DNA of 64,000 bases. It comes from Brasenia schreberi (Eukaryota > Streptophyta > Magnoliopsida > Nymphaeales > Cabombaceae). The position numbers and the translations under genes were made by a program. Shown one piece after another: positions 21,984-35,914 of the stretch. The notes beneath the pieces were generated by a model. The model was not told where the DNA came from. It did not search any database and saw only the letters and a program-made list of their open reading frames with translations. The stretch is from assembly GCA_036023115.1 (NCBI GenBank), contig JAYKKT010000089.1:14059501-14123500 (forward strand). Reading direction: 5' to 3'. The number at the start of each line of letters is the position of its first letter. Position 1 is the stretch's first letter.

Positions 21984-24811
21984 TTAAAATTTCTTTTCCT
22001 TCAATGGTCCCTTGGGGATTTTACTTAGAAACTTCGCGTCAAACACAGCATACTGCTTCTTGAATTCAATCAAGGCCTTCTCTGAAAAGGCATCAACTTG
22101 ATCCTCGTATTTCTCGTACAAGACCGGCACGGTGTGCAGCACTACAAAAGCTGTTAAGATACAAATTTTGTGTCAGACTAGAACGATCCGATCAGTGAGG
22201 CACCAGTCTAGGTGAAAAACGAAGTGAAATCTCACCAATATAGAACAGAGTAAGGAAGTTGCACCAACTTCCTACAATGGATAGAACCCACAGACCAGCA
22301 ATCACCTAAACGCGAGAAAATTGTGACCCCTCCATCAATCAAAATGCATGATGTACAAAAAGGCTTCACAAAGACTCTAAAAGACACAAGCTTAGCTTAC
22401 ACCAAGGAATTTTTTAAGATCCCGCCCTGAAGACACTTCACGCAGAAGGACAAATCCTCGATTTGCTTCAAAGGTCAGACTGCGAGCGATGTTCACAACA
22501 GTATCCTCAGGGATTCTAACTTCCGGGATATGTGGTGGAGCCCTACAAAAATTTTGAACCAAAAAGAGATTATCATAACATTAAAAGCTAAGTGAACATA
22601 AGTCACAAGATCTTCACAGAGAATCCTATGGTATCTTGAGTTAATATAATAAATGTAGTTCAATCCACCGCAGTCACAGATTTTGTCATTCCCATAGCTT
22701 CTCCTCCACTAATGTCAAGGTCTGAATTCTACAATGAAGCTTCTAAAGTAATCTGTACATCAGTCTCCATTGACTCAATGCTCTTTTATTTCTCCTATGA
22801 AATCTATCTAAAAAATTTAGACGAATTGAGTTAGAGTATTGACGCCTATCACGTTGTCCTTTCTGAGATTATTCATAGACATAATAAATATTGGAATAAT
22901 GTCATTGCTTTTCCCTTTCTCTCATCCTTCCATTCATCCACATTTCTCTATTCTTGCTTCACAACTTAAACTTATACAATAAATCAAGATTCATTTTTAC
23001 TTATTGAAAAAAAATTCAGTTGCTACAACTATATGATTATCTCATATAATGACCGACTCCTTGGATCTTGAGAATACGAAGCAATAAACTGATTAAGTCC
23101 AAACAGTTCGTTTAGTCCCAAGTCACACACTAAGCATAGCAATTCTATCCTACCAAAGTGGTAAATTGAATAAAGGGACCAGAGCAAGATTAGAAACATG
23201 CATACTTATTGATGAAGGAAGATGCATTGGACCAGAGAAATACGATGGCCAAAGCCAGTATCAGCAAATGGCAGACAAGGGTGAGCAGATAATAACCAAG
23301 CCATTCAAAAAGAATCCAGACCACGGTCACTCCACCAAGAATACCAGCTGTGACCTTCTTATTTTTCCAGAGAAAGATGTCGGCAGCTGCACATCAAAAA
23401 TGACAAAAATTAGGTTGAAATTCTAGCATATAGATTAGTGGAACTTGCCCATTCTAAGGGCACAGGATATCCCTAATCACGGTAAGTCGATCCAATTCAA
23501 CATTATCAGAAACTTAAACGGACAGAGTTACATACGACAAAAACGCCACTTTCTAGAACAGATTAGGAAGAAAGACGACCCACTGGCTGCCATTTGGTGA
23601 TCAACACTTATCTCATGCCACATGAAAAAAGGAAAACAGAAAAGTTCGTTGAAACAATCAAAACACCAAAATGAAACATAAGACTTTGCAAGGTGAAATC
23701 CAAATTCTAATCCATTAAAAAATGAACTTCTTCCTAAACAATGAGCATGTGTGCAGGGAGTCGGGATGCGTTCCCTAACAAGAAACAGATCAACTCCTCC
23801 ATGGTGCCACTCGATACTTCATTTCTCCTCCACCAACCAATCCCTTCAGACGCGTTTGAGAACATCATTCTTTTAATCCCGGTTTTTTACATTTTCACCG
23901 CCACCGTGTAATTACCATTTCAAGCCCCAAACCAAATCCAAACCATGGGCATCTAGCAACGGCCTCCCCGAAGAAGAACCACATGTCCGATCATGAACTC
24001 TATGCTTCATCTAAATTACAGGCTTACAGTTCAGCCTACTGCATGTTCCAAAATGACATATGGTAAACCTTCCTTTGTCCCAATACGGAAATGCATAAGA
24101 GAATCTGGCGAAAGCACAACTTGTCAAATCACATCAATCCCCGGGTGAACCTAAAACCCTTGATCCACTCAAAAATCGAAACTCTTATCTTCTCAATAAC
24201 AAAAATAATAATCATCTGTTCATGATGAATAACTAGCAAAAAGTCCAACAAAAATTAAACCTTTGATTCAAATTGCAGCTCTTTACGAGCAGACAATAGC
24301 GAAAGCCCGACCGTGGATTTCCCAATCCAGAAAGGAAGGAACAACTTAAAATGAAAAACAAAACAGTTAAAACTCGAACTGTACTAATCAATATATGTTG
24401 TCTTAACCCTAGATCCATCAGATCCGTCACGATTCAATAAAACTCCCTAATAGGAAAAGACAAAATCAGTTCTCCGCGAAACATCCACGATCAAGGTTCA
24501 ACGAAACCCATTAGAACTCAAATTTCCAGCTTAAAAAATGACCAATAAAATCAGACCAGAAACCAAATCGGGAAACGAATCGAAAGAAAGTGTATAGAAA
24601 TCTTGAGATACTCACGTTTTCCCCCACCGAGAACCTTGTGTACGGGCTGCTTCCTGCCGAAAAGCCTGTTGATCGCCTCCGAAACCGACGGCTTCGGTTT
24701 GTCGTCATCGGAATCGGACGACGACGAGCCATCGTGATGATGGATCTTTTCCGTCACCTTCTCCACCAAGTTCTCTATCACCGACCCGGCGCCCTCTTCG
24801 TGATCCGCCAT
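21984..24811 (-). CDS. RTNLB: Reticulon-like protein, plant RTNLB family (5 coding exons)
   Basis: Exons on the minus strand: 24,811-24,616; 23,386-23,206; 22,542-22,401; 22,305-22,236; 22,150-21,984. All introns have GT and AG ends, and the exons sum to 756 nt (251 aa) with an unbroken frame from ATG to TAA. The N-terminus ([19 protein letters not shown]) is acidic and serine-rich, with the run [12 protein letters not shown] and the RLFGR motif. The reticulon homology domain fills residues about 66-251: [11 protein letters not shown], a first long hydrophobic hairpin, the hydrophilic loop [18 protein letters not shown], and a second hairpin ([20 protein letters not shown]). The charged tail ends KEKKF. 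Reticulons sit in tubular endoplasmic reticulum membranes as hairpins and curve them. Length and domain order fit plant RTNLB proteins. No lesion was seen; this is probably a functional gene. The exact paralogue number cannot be assigned. Confidence 0.95.
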
Positions 24812-26069
24812 GGAAGCAACCTCACAAAAACCCTAACTCTAACGGCGATTAGAACTCAACCCTAACGTCCTCCGACGCTCGCACCAAAACGAAATGAACC
24901 CCTTCCCTTTCTCTCGCACTCACAAGAAGGAGCAAAACCCTCTCACAGATCCCGGGTTCCCCTCTCTCTAAAATCGCGGGCAAGCCAACGGCCAGGGATG
25001 GCCCGAAGCTCGGTCGCGCGATATGGTCCGTCCAACAAAGCGAGCCTCAGGCCGAACGTAAGGCTCGGGGTTTCAAGGAACAACCATTATTTAAATCCGT
25101 CGTTGTTGATCACGACGGGAAACGGACGTCACTTAGCGGCGACTTGCCGGGAGATCCGATCGACGGTTGATATTAGTGAATCTTAACGACGTTACTTTAC
25201 ACGCGTACGAAAGACGGCCTCAAGATCAGGGGCGACCCACCTTACTTTTAAAGCCGGAGATGCAATTACCAGAAAGCCTTGAATTTTCAATATAGGACGG
25301 AAATGAACTACCAGACTTGCTAACTTTGGTCGCTTCAAAAGTCAGAAAAGGCCCTAAAAATGGAGATTAAACCCGAACAAAGTAACATACTCTTTCTTGG
25401 TAATATTTGATTTCATGCGAATATTTTCGTCCCTTCGTATCCCTAGGTACGAGCTAGATTAGTAATTCGACTATGGAGAGGTGGCAAATGTTGGACGTTA
25501 TGGTTGGTGCCGACGAACTAAGCGACGGAGAGTCGGACCCACGTGCTGGAGGGCAATGAAGTCATTCTCAAGAAACTGATATTTTCCTATTATTCAATTG
25601 CTGCTAAATCACAGCACCTTTTGATGACGAAAATGCAGTGAGATAGATGCTCGGCGACGCAGGGTGACGGGTGTTTTCGCGACTTCAGGAAGTGATAGAA
25701 AGCGTCACGCTCTAGGCAGTTTCGGTGGGTCCTGCACAATTGCACGGTACTGGATCCACGCTGGAAAGCAACCCTTTCACGGGAGACGATGAGCGTGCTT
25801 GATCACATGCGCTCCCTGTTACTCGCAGACCCGGGCCTACCCACGAAATTCACCAAGTTGACGGACGGCACCTGAATTCCGGTCTACGTTGAAAACGAGA
25901 ACGTACCACTAGCCAAAGGTGGCACCAAGGGTGATATGAAAAAGGAGAACCAAATTAAAATTTAGAGTGGAGTTAGAAAGAACTATTCTTCTTCAAGTTA
26001 CTCATCCGTTTCAGAGTAAAAAAACCTTTTATATAATATTATTAATTTAAAAGAATTTGTGATCAATTT
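24812..26069 (-). promoter_or_regulatory. 5' UTR/promoter region of the reticulon gene and intergenic DNA
   Basis: About 24,812-25,200 is clearly more GC- and CpG-rich than the surroundings, as expected next to a plant housekeeping-type gene start. No clear TATA word was found. From 25,200 to 26,069 nothing could be assigned. Confidence 0.45.
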
Positions 26070-28695
26070 TTTTTTGAGAAGTAATAGATATTATGATTAG
26101 GAGAAAGATATATTTAAATAGAAAAATGTAAATGTGTTGTAAACAAATAAAAGAGATTGAAAATAAAAAATTTAAATTATAATATCTAAAAAAATATTTG
26201 AAATGGAGTTAGATTTTACAACAAGACAATGATCATGATGAAATTAGTGTTGGGAGTAGATGCTTTGAATATAGTTTGTGCTTATGCTTAAATAAGATTA
26301 GAAGATAACATAAATAAGACAATTTGATAAGAGTTAGATAAAGTATTTCAAAGAATTGTACGAAAAGAAATGATTTGTTTGAGAAAAGATCTAAATCAAT
26401 ATATAAATAAAAAGGTATTATGATGTCATAGTATTAAACTATGATTTTAAGGATATAAACAAGGAAGTTAAGTAAATTTTAAATTTGATTGTGACATAAA
26501 TCTTTTATAGTTAATATAATTTTAAAAAATCAGATAAATATTTAATTATTTATAAGAGTGGTTTGTCACAAATACAAATTGATTATTTTGATTTATAGGA
26601 AAAATGATAAATTGTGTTGTAAGGATACAAGATAATTTTAGGAGAAAACTTAACTACTCAACTAGTTATAGATTTTTAAGTAAAAAATTAATAAAGAGGC
26701 AAGAAGTATAACCTTAAAATTGATAAAGAAAATATGTTTAAACAAAAAGTTCTAGATATACCTTTTAACATGTTCAAAGAAAAGTAACAAAATGTGTTAG
26801 GTAAATCTAAGGGAGACATAACGGCACAAAACGAAGCTTTATGGTACAGTAAAATGGTGTAAGATAAAATTAAGACGAATAGAACGTGTTATAAAATCGC
26901 ATTATGCTAACAAAACTAGTGAAACTTTGTAGACCGATAAGAAAGTAAAGAAAAAATTAAAAAAAAACTTAGTGAAACAAAAGCTAAATTTTAAAGGGAT
27001 TGATATAAAAAGCTTAACTCAAAAGAAAATGAAAGAGATATTTTTATGATAGTTAAGGTTAGAGATAAGAAAACTAAGCTTCTAGTGGCAAGTGATGATA
27101 AAAAAATAGATGAAAAAATTATTTTTAACAAAGATATAGGTGTTGGTATTAGTTTAAAAGAACTAACCAAATCAAAAGAATATATAAATTGCAATTTCTA
27201 CTGACATGTTCAAAGAAATAAAGTCAAAGAGAATCTTACACATATGAAGGTTGATGAATCTATAAAATCAAAAAATATTACCATAGAAGTATGATAAATC
27301 TTAAAAGGGATGTGTATCACTTAGCTTAAAACATTATTTAATGAAATATGAAGAAACCAAAAGATGCTTAAAGAATGGAGGATTAGTTCAATCATACCCA
27401 TATACAATATACAAGAATAAAGTAAGCACTCAGAATTATATGAATTATCAAATGTAACAAGTTGATAAGCCACACTATTAAATTACGGAAAAGAATTATT
27501 AAATATAGGTTGAGATAAGTATCCAGTATAACAAAGAATCAATTTATATTCATACTATAAAAATATACTATTAAAGTGATTTACCTATTGAGACACATTT
27601 TAGTACAAAAAAAAAACTTCACGTGATATTTATTAATCTAAAAATTTTATTATATGATGTCAAAAGATATTCTTTGGAGAACCTTAGAAAAGAGAGGTAT
27701 TTCATTGGCATACACCAATCTTATAATAGACATGTATAATGATATACAAATATGTATGAGGACCTATGAAAGAATGACCAATTTCTTTGAAGTTAATATT
27801 GGATTATATCATTGATCAAATTTAAGCCTATATTTATTTATATTGGTCATTGACGAGTTAACAAAACATATTCAAAATTACTTTAACTTATTACTTAACT
27901 TTGATGTATACTATTTGCAGAAATGACATCGTGTTAGCGGATGTGTTTAAAAAAATAATAAGAAGAAATTAGAACTATAGAGAAAATATGAGAAAATAAA
28001 GGTTTTTCACTTAGTAGTAAAACAAAGACATAATATATGAAATACAAGTTTGGCATAAAAATCAAGATTGATATATATTTATAGTCCTTATAAATAAAAT
28101 TTTAAATACATATTGTAAGTTTTTTTAGAGTGATAGAGATATTACGTGTAGAATTAATGTAAGTTGGTTAAAATAAAAAAGTATATTAAGTATTCTATGT
28201 GACAAAAAAATACTATTAAAATTTAAATTTAAATATTATAGAGCATCAACTAAACCAACTATGTTTTATGCTTATGAATGTTGGACAATTAATTGTGTGA
28301 CAAGAAGATATGATTAAAGTCAAAAGGTAAATAGCGTGTTGGGCAATTAATCATTAACATATATAAATTATATCTATGACAGATGAAGATGCTCAAATAG
28401 ATGAGTGGTCATACATAAAAACAAATCGAGAGCAACACTAATAGATGCTAAAATAAGGAAAAAATTGTTTAAGATGGTTTAGACACATGGAAAGACAATC
28501 AAAAGAAGCTCCGATAAAAATGTATGAGAAACTATATTGTAAAAATATTAAAAGAAAAGACCATTTGAAGAAAATAATAAAAAATAATCTAGCTTATGTT
28601 GAGTTAATTGGTAACATGACACATGATTGAGCTCTATAGAAACAAAGAATCCATGTAGCCTACTCAATCTACTATGAGAAAAGATTTAGTTGTTG
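26070..28695 (+). mobile_element. Ancient, highly diverged RTE LINE copy
   Basis: The order of RTE words is still readable across 2.6 kb: gtaatagatattatgattaggagaaag (endonuclease start), tataagagtggtttgtcaca, the RT block around 27,600-27,950, and a 3' end with aaacaaagaatccatgtagcc (28,639-28,659) and gatttagttgttga. The sequence is very AT-rich, full of stops, and lacks most CpG-derived bases present in younger copies. It is the oldest long copy in the window. Confidence 0.8.
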
Positions 28696-28709
28696 ATTGT
28701 CCATATATA

Positions 28710-29215
28710 CATGCAAGGACTTATGAATTTCTTTGAAGTTAATATTGGATTATATTAATGATAAACTTTAAGCCAATATTTATTTACTTTGGTTATCGAT
28801 GAGTTAATAGAAAATTGAAGATGAATTACCTTGATGTAACAATGTACCAATAGATGTATATAAAAAAAGGTAACAAACAAATCGAAACTATGAATAGAAA
28901 CAATGAAAAATAAAGGCTTTCAACTTAGTAAAACAAAGAGAAAATGTATAGAATGTAAGTTTTATCATTTGCTCACTGTAAATAATATGATGATTAAGAT
29001 TAACACACATTATGTCCTTCTAAAGAAAAGCTTAAGAACTAACGTCAAATTTTTAAAACTATGAAAAATTGATGAAAATATCATACATACAATTAACTAC
29101 AAGTTAGTAAAATAGAGATGTGCATAGGTATTTTACCCATCAAGAAGATTTCATTAGAGTTGAAAGGTAAATATTATAGAGTAATAATTATACTTTATTC
29201 ATTATAAAAAATGTA
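28710..29215 (+). mobile_element. Second ancient RTE fragment (RT part only)
   Basis: Directly after the 3' tail of the previous copy, RT sequence restarts at the block corresponding to ttctttgaagttaatattgg (28,727-28,746) and runs to the region of gtaaatattatagag (29,164-29,180). It repeats part of the copy just upstream, in the same orientation. It could be a separate insertion or a partial tandem duplication. Confidence 0.65.
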
Positions 29216-32200
29216 TGAGAATAAGTGAGAGGAGTGGAGAGTTTAAAAAAAATAGAAGAGTGACTTGTGAAGGGTTATGACTTCAAGCATGAGAGATAAA
29301 GCTTATTATCCCGAGCTTATTGTATGGATTATTAGGGTCAATTGACATACCCTGACCGATGTAACGGTGAAAAGGGACATGAATAAAGAAGTGAAAATAT
29401 AAATGAAATCATGCCCAAAAAGCTTGGCACAATGTCATTTTCATTAAAGTTTATAAATAGTTATGTGTAATTAATGATAGTATGAAGAAATCAATGATAC
29501 AGTTACAATTTTCTTTTTTCTTTTTCTTTTCCTAATAATAGACATAACATAATCATTTCATACGCAATCCCTATCAACAACCAAGATACGCACAATAAAT
29601 TAAATTATTGAAGACCCATTCCATCACCAAATACTTTATCTAACATTGTTTCTCCTTGAGAACGAGAGTTAGAGTTTTCTATTACGCTCTTCATCTTCTA
29701 GCATTTCTTTTGGTCTTATCGTGTTCAACCATTTGTTTGGGGTTGTCACTTTAGACAGCAACACATATTTGACATGCCCGATGAGACACACTCGCATACT
29801 TGTAGGGCTACCCAATTTATGTAGACTTGATCCAATCGAGTTTATTCCATAGCATTGTCCAACACAGACACTAATCATCTATCTTTGGGGCATAGTACTC
29901 GACCTCCAGTGTCAAACAATCTAGTGAAACACCCTACACCAACAAAAAAAAACTGTCGATTATGCCTCACATACAATTGAATAAGGATACTGTTATCAAA
30001 CCCCTTCGATCATCAGTTAATGGTTGATTATAGGAACATTTCAGTGATCTTCAAATGGTAGAAACCAAACCGATGGTTGTAGTATGTTTGGAAGAGATGT
30101 GTATTGACTCATAACACAATATAATAAGTGTCATGGTTGAAGTGAAAGCTCGGGATTCTTCTTGATGAGTCTTGATAGCTTTGGTCAAATCAAAAGTTAG
30201 TAAAAGGGGACCTTTGGTCAAACTAGTAGAATAGGGAGAAGCTTTAATAACCTATAAAGATTGCCATGATATTTAAAAGGAAAGAGACAAATGAAAATGA
30301 GTTTACAACTAGAAAAAGCATCTCCTTTTAAAATGTCGACGAGATAATGAGAGACCTTCATTCGTAGCCAGTTCTGAAGCAACCCCCTATAGCATAGAGG
30401 TCGGAGCACTCGAGTGAGGACATTTTTTGAGCAACGCATTCTAGTCAAATAGAACGTATTTGTTATTCAGTTCAGCAGGCATTGAGTTGGTAACTTAATT
30501 GATAAAGTCCTTCAGTTGTTGTTAAAGATGACATAAATGACCGAAAACCTTCAAGGGTGGCTCCATGGTTGACCGTGAAGCCATTAAAAGAGAAACTCTC
30601 GACCATTCAAAGATTGGCTTTAGTCACCACTTTGATTGTCGAATTTCATATTATTGCATGGCATGCTAATATCTCAGCTAGATAAATGGGACCAGAAATT
30701 CTCTACACAAGCACAAATTGACAAGCTAAACACTAAGAAAGATATCTTTTGATCATTGTTTGGTTGGTGAAGGAGGAGGATACATTAACCATGTTCAACA
30801 AATCTTGATAGCACATGAATTGTTGCCACTCTGCGTTAGAATTCTAAGCAAAGTTAGATACTTTTTTTATATATATTGAGTCATGCATTTTTCATGACTC
30901 AACGGGTAAAAATCAAAATTATTCTCAAATTTTAGATGGAGTAATATTTATTGAAGTAGATCAATCGTACTCCAATCTAAGAACATAATTTCAACAAAAC
31001 TCTCCTAAAAAGAATTCTTTTTATTTAAGATTAGCAAGACAATGACCCAAGAGAGTAAGAGTGTGTAGCCGAAAAAAATAAAGGTATATCCAACACGGGA
31101 GAAACCACTATGGGCCAAAAGCATTGTTGGGTACTTTTTCATTGGGTAATTGAGAAATGAATGATCAAATAATTCGAAGAAAAAGGAATAAAAATTGAAA
31201 GGATGATTAAAAGGTAGGGCCCCAATGACAACACAATATTCTTTGGCAATTGCTACTCCATTGGGACATACGATAACTTATATAGCCAAAATAGAAGAAA
31301 GTTGGCATGTTCATCTTGAGTTACCTCCCCCGAATCCCATGTGTTGGCTTTCTAAAAATCCTCTGTATGAAAAGCTTTTGGAAATAAAGGAAAAGTTAGA
31401 AGAAGAAACCACAATGAACTCCTACAAGATAGGTAGAATTGCCCTTCCAAATATCATAACACCATTGGTTGATATTTTGGTCTAATGATAGACCATAGTT
31501 AAAAAGAAAGGAACAAGTCATAGTTTGGTGCCAAATATCATAACAAAAATGTACCATGCATACTTATCATTAACCTTTATTCTATGAATACAAGTGGTGT
31601 AATTACATAATCACAACATGAATGCATGGTGTTTGTTATACGTTACTGGTCCAATACCTAAGTAATGACAGATAAAATTGTCCCAAGAAAGTTGTAAGAA
31701 AAGTTTTATGATATGAAAATCCTGATATGCTAAAGAGATAATTTCTACACCATTGCTTGAAAGACTTGTAACCACTTGAACATCCAAAATGATAGAGGAC
31801 ATTCTAAAAGGAAATTGAAAGTGATTATGTCAATAGACCCAAAGGATAAAAAGGAATAGAGGAGGTTGCTATTAAATTGTATGGCCAAACAAGATAGCAT
31901 GATGAGGTCATGAATACTCAATTGAACCGAAAAATGACACTTTTGATCCCTAACTCTATCCATCCTCAATTGACATACAATTGATTGATTGTAAACTAGG
32001 AACAAAGTAAGTTTGCGCATCGAGATATCATGAATTCAATCTTATTTAAAGGCAATTCTCTAATATAAAAGTTAGAGGCCAAAAGTTGATTCAAAAGTCG
32101 AAGGAAGAACATCATAGGAAAAGTCGTGAGAGCACAAAGACAAGAGATTCTAGCAAAAGTTGCTCAGTTTTCAAAAATCATGAAAATTGGGAAGGAGGTT

Positions 32201-32269
32201 GCATTTGTAAATCCTAGAAGCGACTGAACATGATCTTAAAAAACATATTGAAGATAATGTGAATCTGTT
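29216..32269. other. AT-rich intergenic stretch, nothing firm
   Basis: Several open stretches exist (for example 31,225-31,485 plus, 87 codons, including YIAKIEESWHVHLELPPP), but none shows a known motif or splice context that I can support. No RNA gene or element border was found. Confidence 0.35.
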
Positions 32270-32422
32270 AAAAGAAAAGAGAAAGACCACAAAAGTATTT
32301 GAAATTAAGGATAAAAAATCATCCAACATTCATTGAGTTAACTTTTAGCATGGCATAAGATCGAACTCTACGAAAACAAAGAATCCCAGCACCATCTAGT
32401 ATGATGAAAGGCTTAGTTGTCC
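32270..32422 (+). mobile_element. RTE 3' end remnant
   Basis: Degenerate match to the last 150 bases of the RTE family: gaaagaccacaaaagt, then gagttaactttt-agcatg, aaacaaagaatccc, catctagtatgatgaaagg and cttagttgt. The tail is short and no target duplication was found. Confidence 0.65.
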
Positions 32423-32801
32423 ATGCCCAAAACATGAAGCAACCTTCAATATAAGGCCAAGGTAGGCTTGACTAGAGAGCTTTGTGCTTGTGCCAACTAA
32501 AGTGACAAAAAAGGGTAATGTTGATTAAGTTGACATGTTTTTTTTTTTTGTGGTTGCAAGAGGAGGCTGAAGCCTAACACACTTGCACATGCACCCTTTG
32601 GGAGTGACATGACGCAAGTCACAAAATTGCCACTTACATTCCAAGCGTTATTGATATGGATCAAGGTAGTAAAGCCTAGCTAGGCCCCTTTTCAAGGCTC
32701 ATATCGTCGGATTGATGTTTTTTTGTGGCTCGATTAATTTGCTCACTAAGTGTGACTCAAACTCCTATTATGATCAGTTGTGCTATGTGAGGTTGTTTAT
32801 T

Positions 32802-35800
32802 ACAACAACAACAACTAAGCCTTTTCCCATACTAGACGGGGTTGGCTACATGGATTCTTTGTTTCCACATATCCCTATCGTGTGCCATGTTAGCAGTTAA
32901 CTCACAATAAGCTAGATCATTCTTTATTGTTTCTTTCCAACACTTTTGTGGTCGTCCTCTACCTCTTTTAATACTTTCCAAATTTAGTTTTTCATACCTT
33001 CTTAAAGGTTCTTCTTTTGATCTTCTTTCTACATGTTCAAACCATCTTAAACGATATTCTCTCATTTTATCCTCTATTGGTGTCACTCCTAATTTGTTTC
33101 TAATAACCTCATTATGTATACGGTCTTTTCTTGTATGACCACTCATTCATCTCAACATCTTCATTTTTGTCACAGACATCTTTTGTACGTGTTGATGATT
33201 ATTAATTGCCCAACACTCAAAACCATAAAACATGGCAGGTTGCTCTATAATATTTACCTTTTAACTTTAATGGTATCTTCTTATCACAAAGAATAGCTGA
33301 TGCTCCTCTCGATTTTAACCAACCAGCATTAATTATATGCATAACATCTCCATCAATTCTTCCATCACTTTGAAAAATTGACCCTAGGTATTTAAAACTT
33401 TCCTTTTGGGGATGTAATGTGTGTCAATTTTAATTTCTATGTCCTCTAAAGTAACCAAATGATCAAACTTACATTCCATATATTATGTCTTTGTTCTACT
33501 AAGTCGGAGGTCTTTGCTTTCTAATGTTTCTCTCCATAGTTCTAATTTTCTATTAACTTTTTCCTTAGACTCCTCCACTAACACAATGTCATCTGCAAAT
33601 AACATACACCAAGGTACTTCATCTTGAATATGTTTTGTTAACTCATCAATCACTATTATAAATAAGTATCGACTTAAAGTTGATCATTGATGTAACCCAA
33701 TATTAACTTCAAAGAAGTCTATCATAACCTCATGAGTCCTCACACATGTTTTTGCACCATCGTACATGTCTCTTATAAGGTTAATGTATGTCAATGGCAT
33801 ACCTCTTTTTTCCAAAGTTCTTCAAATAACCTCCCTCGATACCCTATCATAAGTTTTTTCTAGATCAATAAATATGATATGAAGGTCTTTCTTTTTTACT
33901 CTAAAATATTTCATAAGACGTCTCAAAAGGTGAATCGCTTCAATAGTCGATCTACCTAGCATGAATTCAAATTGGTTCTCTGTTGTACTCGATACTTTTC
34001 TTAACCTACGTTTGATAATTATTTCCCACAATTTCATAGTATGGCTCATTAACTTGATACCTCGATAATTCACACAATTTTAAATGTCTCCCTTGTTCTT
34101 ATATATGGGTATAAGTGTACTAGCTCTCCATTCCTCGAGCATCTTTTGGTTTCTCCATATTTCATTAAATAGTCTTGTGAGCCAAGTGATTCCTATTTCT
34201 CCTAGTATTTTCCAAACTTCTCTAGGAATATTGTTTGGTCATACCGATTTACCACCCTTCATATGTTTAAGAGCCTCTTTGACTTCATTCTTTTGAATAC
34301 GTCGGTAGAATTGTGGTTTATATACTTTTCTTATTTGGCTAACTCTCCAAAACTAATACATCTTTATTTTTATTAAAAAACTTATAAAAATAGTTTTTCC
34401 ATCTATTTCTTATATCATCATTTGCCACTAAAATTTTTTCATCCTCGTCCTTATGCATCTAACATAATTAAGATATTTAGTTTTCTTATCTCTAGCCCTA
34501 GCTATCCTAAAAATATCTCTTTCACCCTCTTTTGAGTTGAGTTTTTTATATAAATCCTCACAAATTTTAACTTTTGCTTCACCGACGACCATTTTCGCTT
34601 CCTTCTTTGCTTTCTTATAAGCCTCTAAAGTTTCACTAGTTTTCTTAGCATAATGTAATTTGTAACATGCCTTCTTTGTGATTTTATTTTGCACTACTTC
34701 ACTCCACCACCAAGCTTCTTTTTGTGCTGGTACACCTCCCTTCGATACACCTAACACATCTTTTGCCACTTTCCTAATATGTATAATCATATTGTTCCAC
34801 ATATCACAGGGTGTACCAACATAATTCCAAACATCTCCTTGAAGGACTTTATGTTTAAATATATCTTCTTTCTCGCTTTTGAGGTGACACCATTTAGTTT
34901 GAATAGCTCGATGCACTCTTTTCTTCTTTGTCCATTTTTTTATTTGTAAATCCATAACTAAAAGTCGATGTTGGGTGGTTAAGCTTTCTTCTGAAATTAT
35001 CTTGCAATCTTTACAACACGCTCTATCTTTTTTCTACAAATAAAGTAATCAATTTGTGTTTGTGATAAGCCACTCTTATAAGTAATTAAATGTTCATCTC
35101 ATTTTTTGAAGATTGTATTGACTATAAAGAGATCAAATGCCATAACAAAATTTAAAATCTCCCTACCTTCCTCATTTATATCCCCAAAACCAAAGTTTTC
35201 ATGAATACCTTGATATCCTAATGCCTCTTTACCAACATGTCCATTTAAGTCTCCTCCTAAACAAATCATCTCCCTTTATGGAATCTTTTGAATCACCTTA
35301 TCTAACTCTTCACAAAAAGTTGCTTTATACTATCTTCTAGTCCTACTTGGGGTGCGTAAGCACAAACTATATTCAAAACCTCTACTCCTAACACTAATTT
35401 CAATGTCATGATTCAGTCACCATATCGTTGTATGTATACTGCACTATCCTTTAAATCTTTATTTATGGTAATACCAACTCCGTTTCGAGCCTTTTCTTTA
35501 CCTGAGTACCATAATTTAAAACTTGTATCCTCTATCTCCTTTGCTTTTTCTCCAACCCATTTTGTCTCTTGTAAACATAGAATATGAATCTTTCTCCGAA
35601 TCATAGTATCTACCACCTCAATTAATTTATCGAATAATGTTCTAATATTCCAAGAACCAATACGAATCTTATTATCTAGGAGGCATCCATCCATATTCAA
35701 AATGTGGAGACCCTCTCTGAAAATTATTCACTATATTCGAGCGATAATATAGCGGCACTAACTTTTTTACCCATACTCGTTCATGATATGAAAACCTTCT

Positions 35801-35914
35801 CTGCAATTGATTCACTACATTCGAGCGAAAATGGAGTGACCTTTGCTTACTTATCACTGCATTCGGGCTCTGCAGCGCGTCGCTAGGCGAGAACGCCCCA
35901 AAGCAATGCTCATA
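32802..35914 (-). mobile_element. Near full-length RTE LINE (copy 8), lacking the first ~135 bp
   Basis: Antisense, beginning with an (ACA)n tail at 32,802-32,815. It carries C-terminal, RT and endonuclease blocks and most of the 5' leader, ending at the word ccaaagcaatgctcat (about 35,897-35,912). Open blocks (complement): 35,700-35,413 (endonuclease start), 34,955-34,428, 34,073-33,822 (RT) and 33,146-32,832. They lie in different frames because of small indels. The RT word FADD region reads LFADDIV (about 33,600). No clear target duplication was seen. Confidence 0.88.

Noticed and set aside
24551..25186. Overlapping ORFs around the reticulon first exon
   Set aside because: Shadows of exon 1 and the GC-rich leader in other frames.
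29669..31802. Assorted open stretches of 60-90 codons
   Set aside because: No motif, no homologous feel, no splice context; expected at random in 3 kb.
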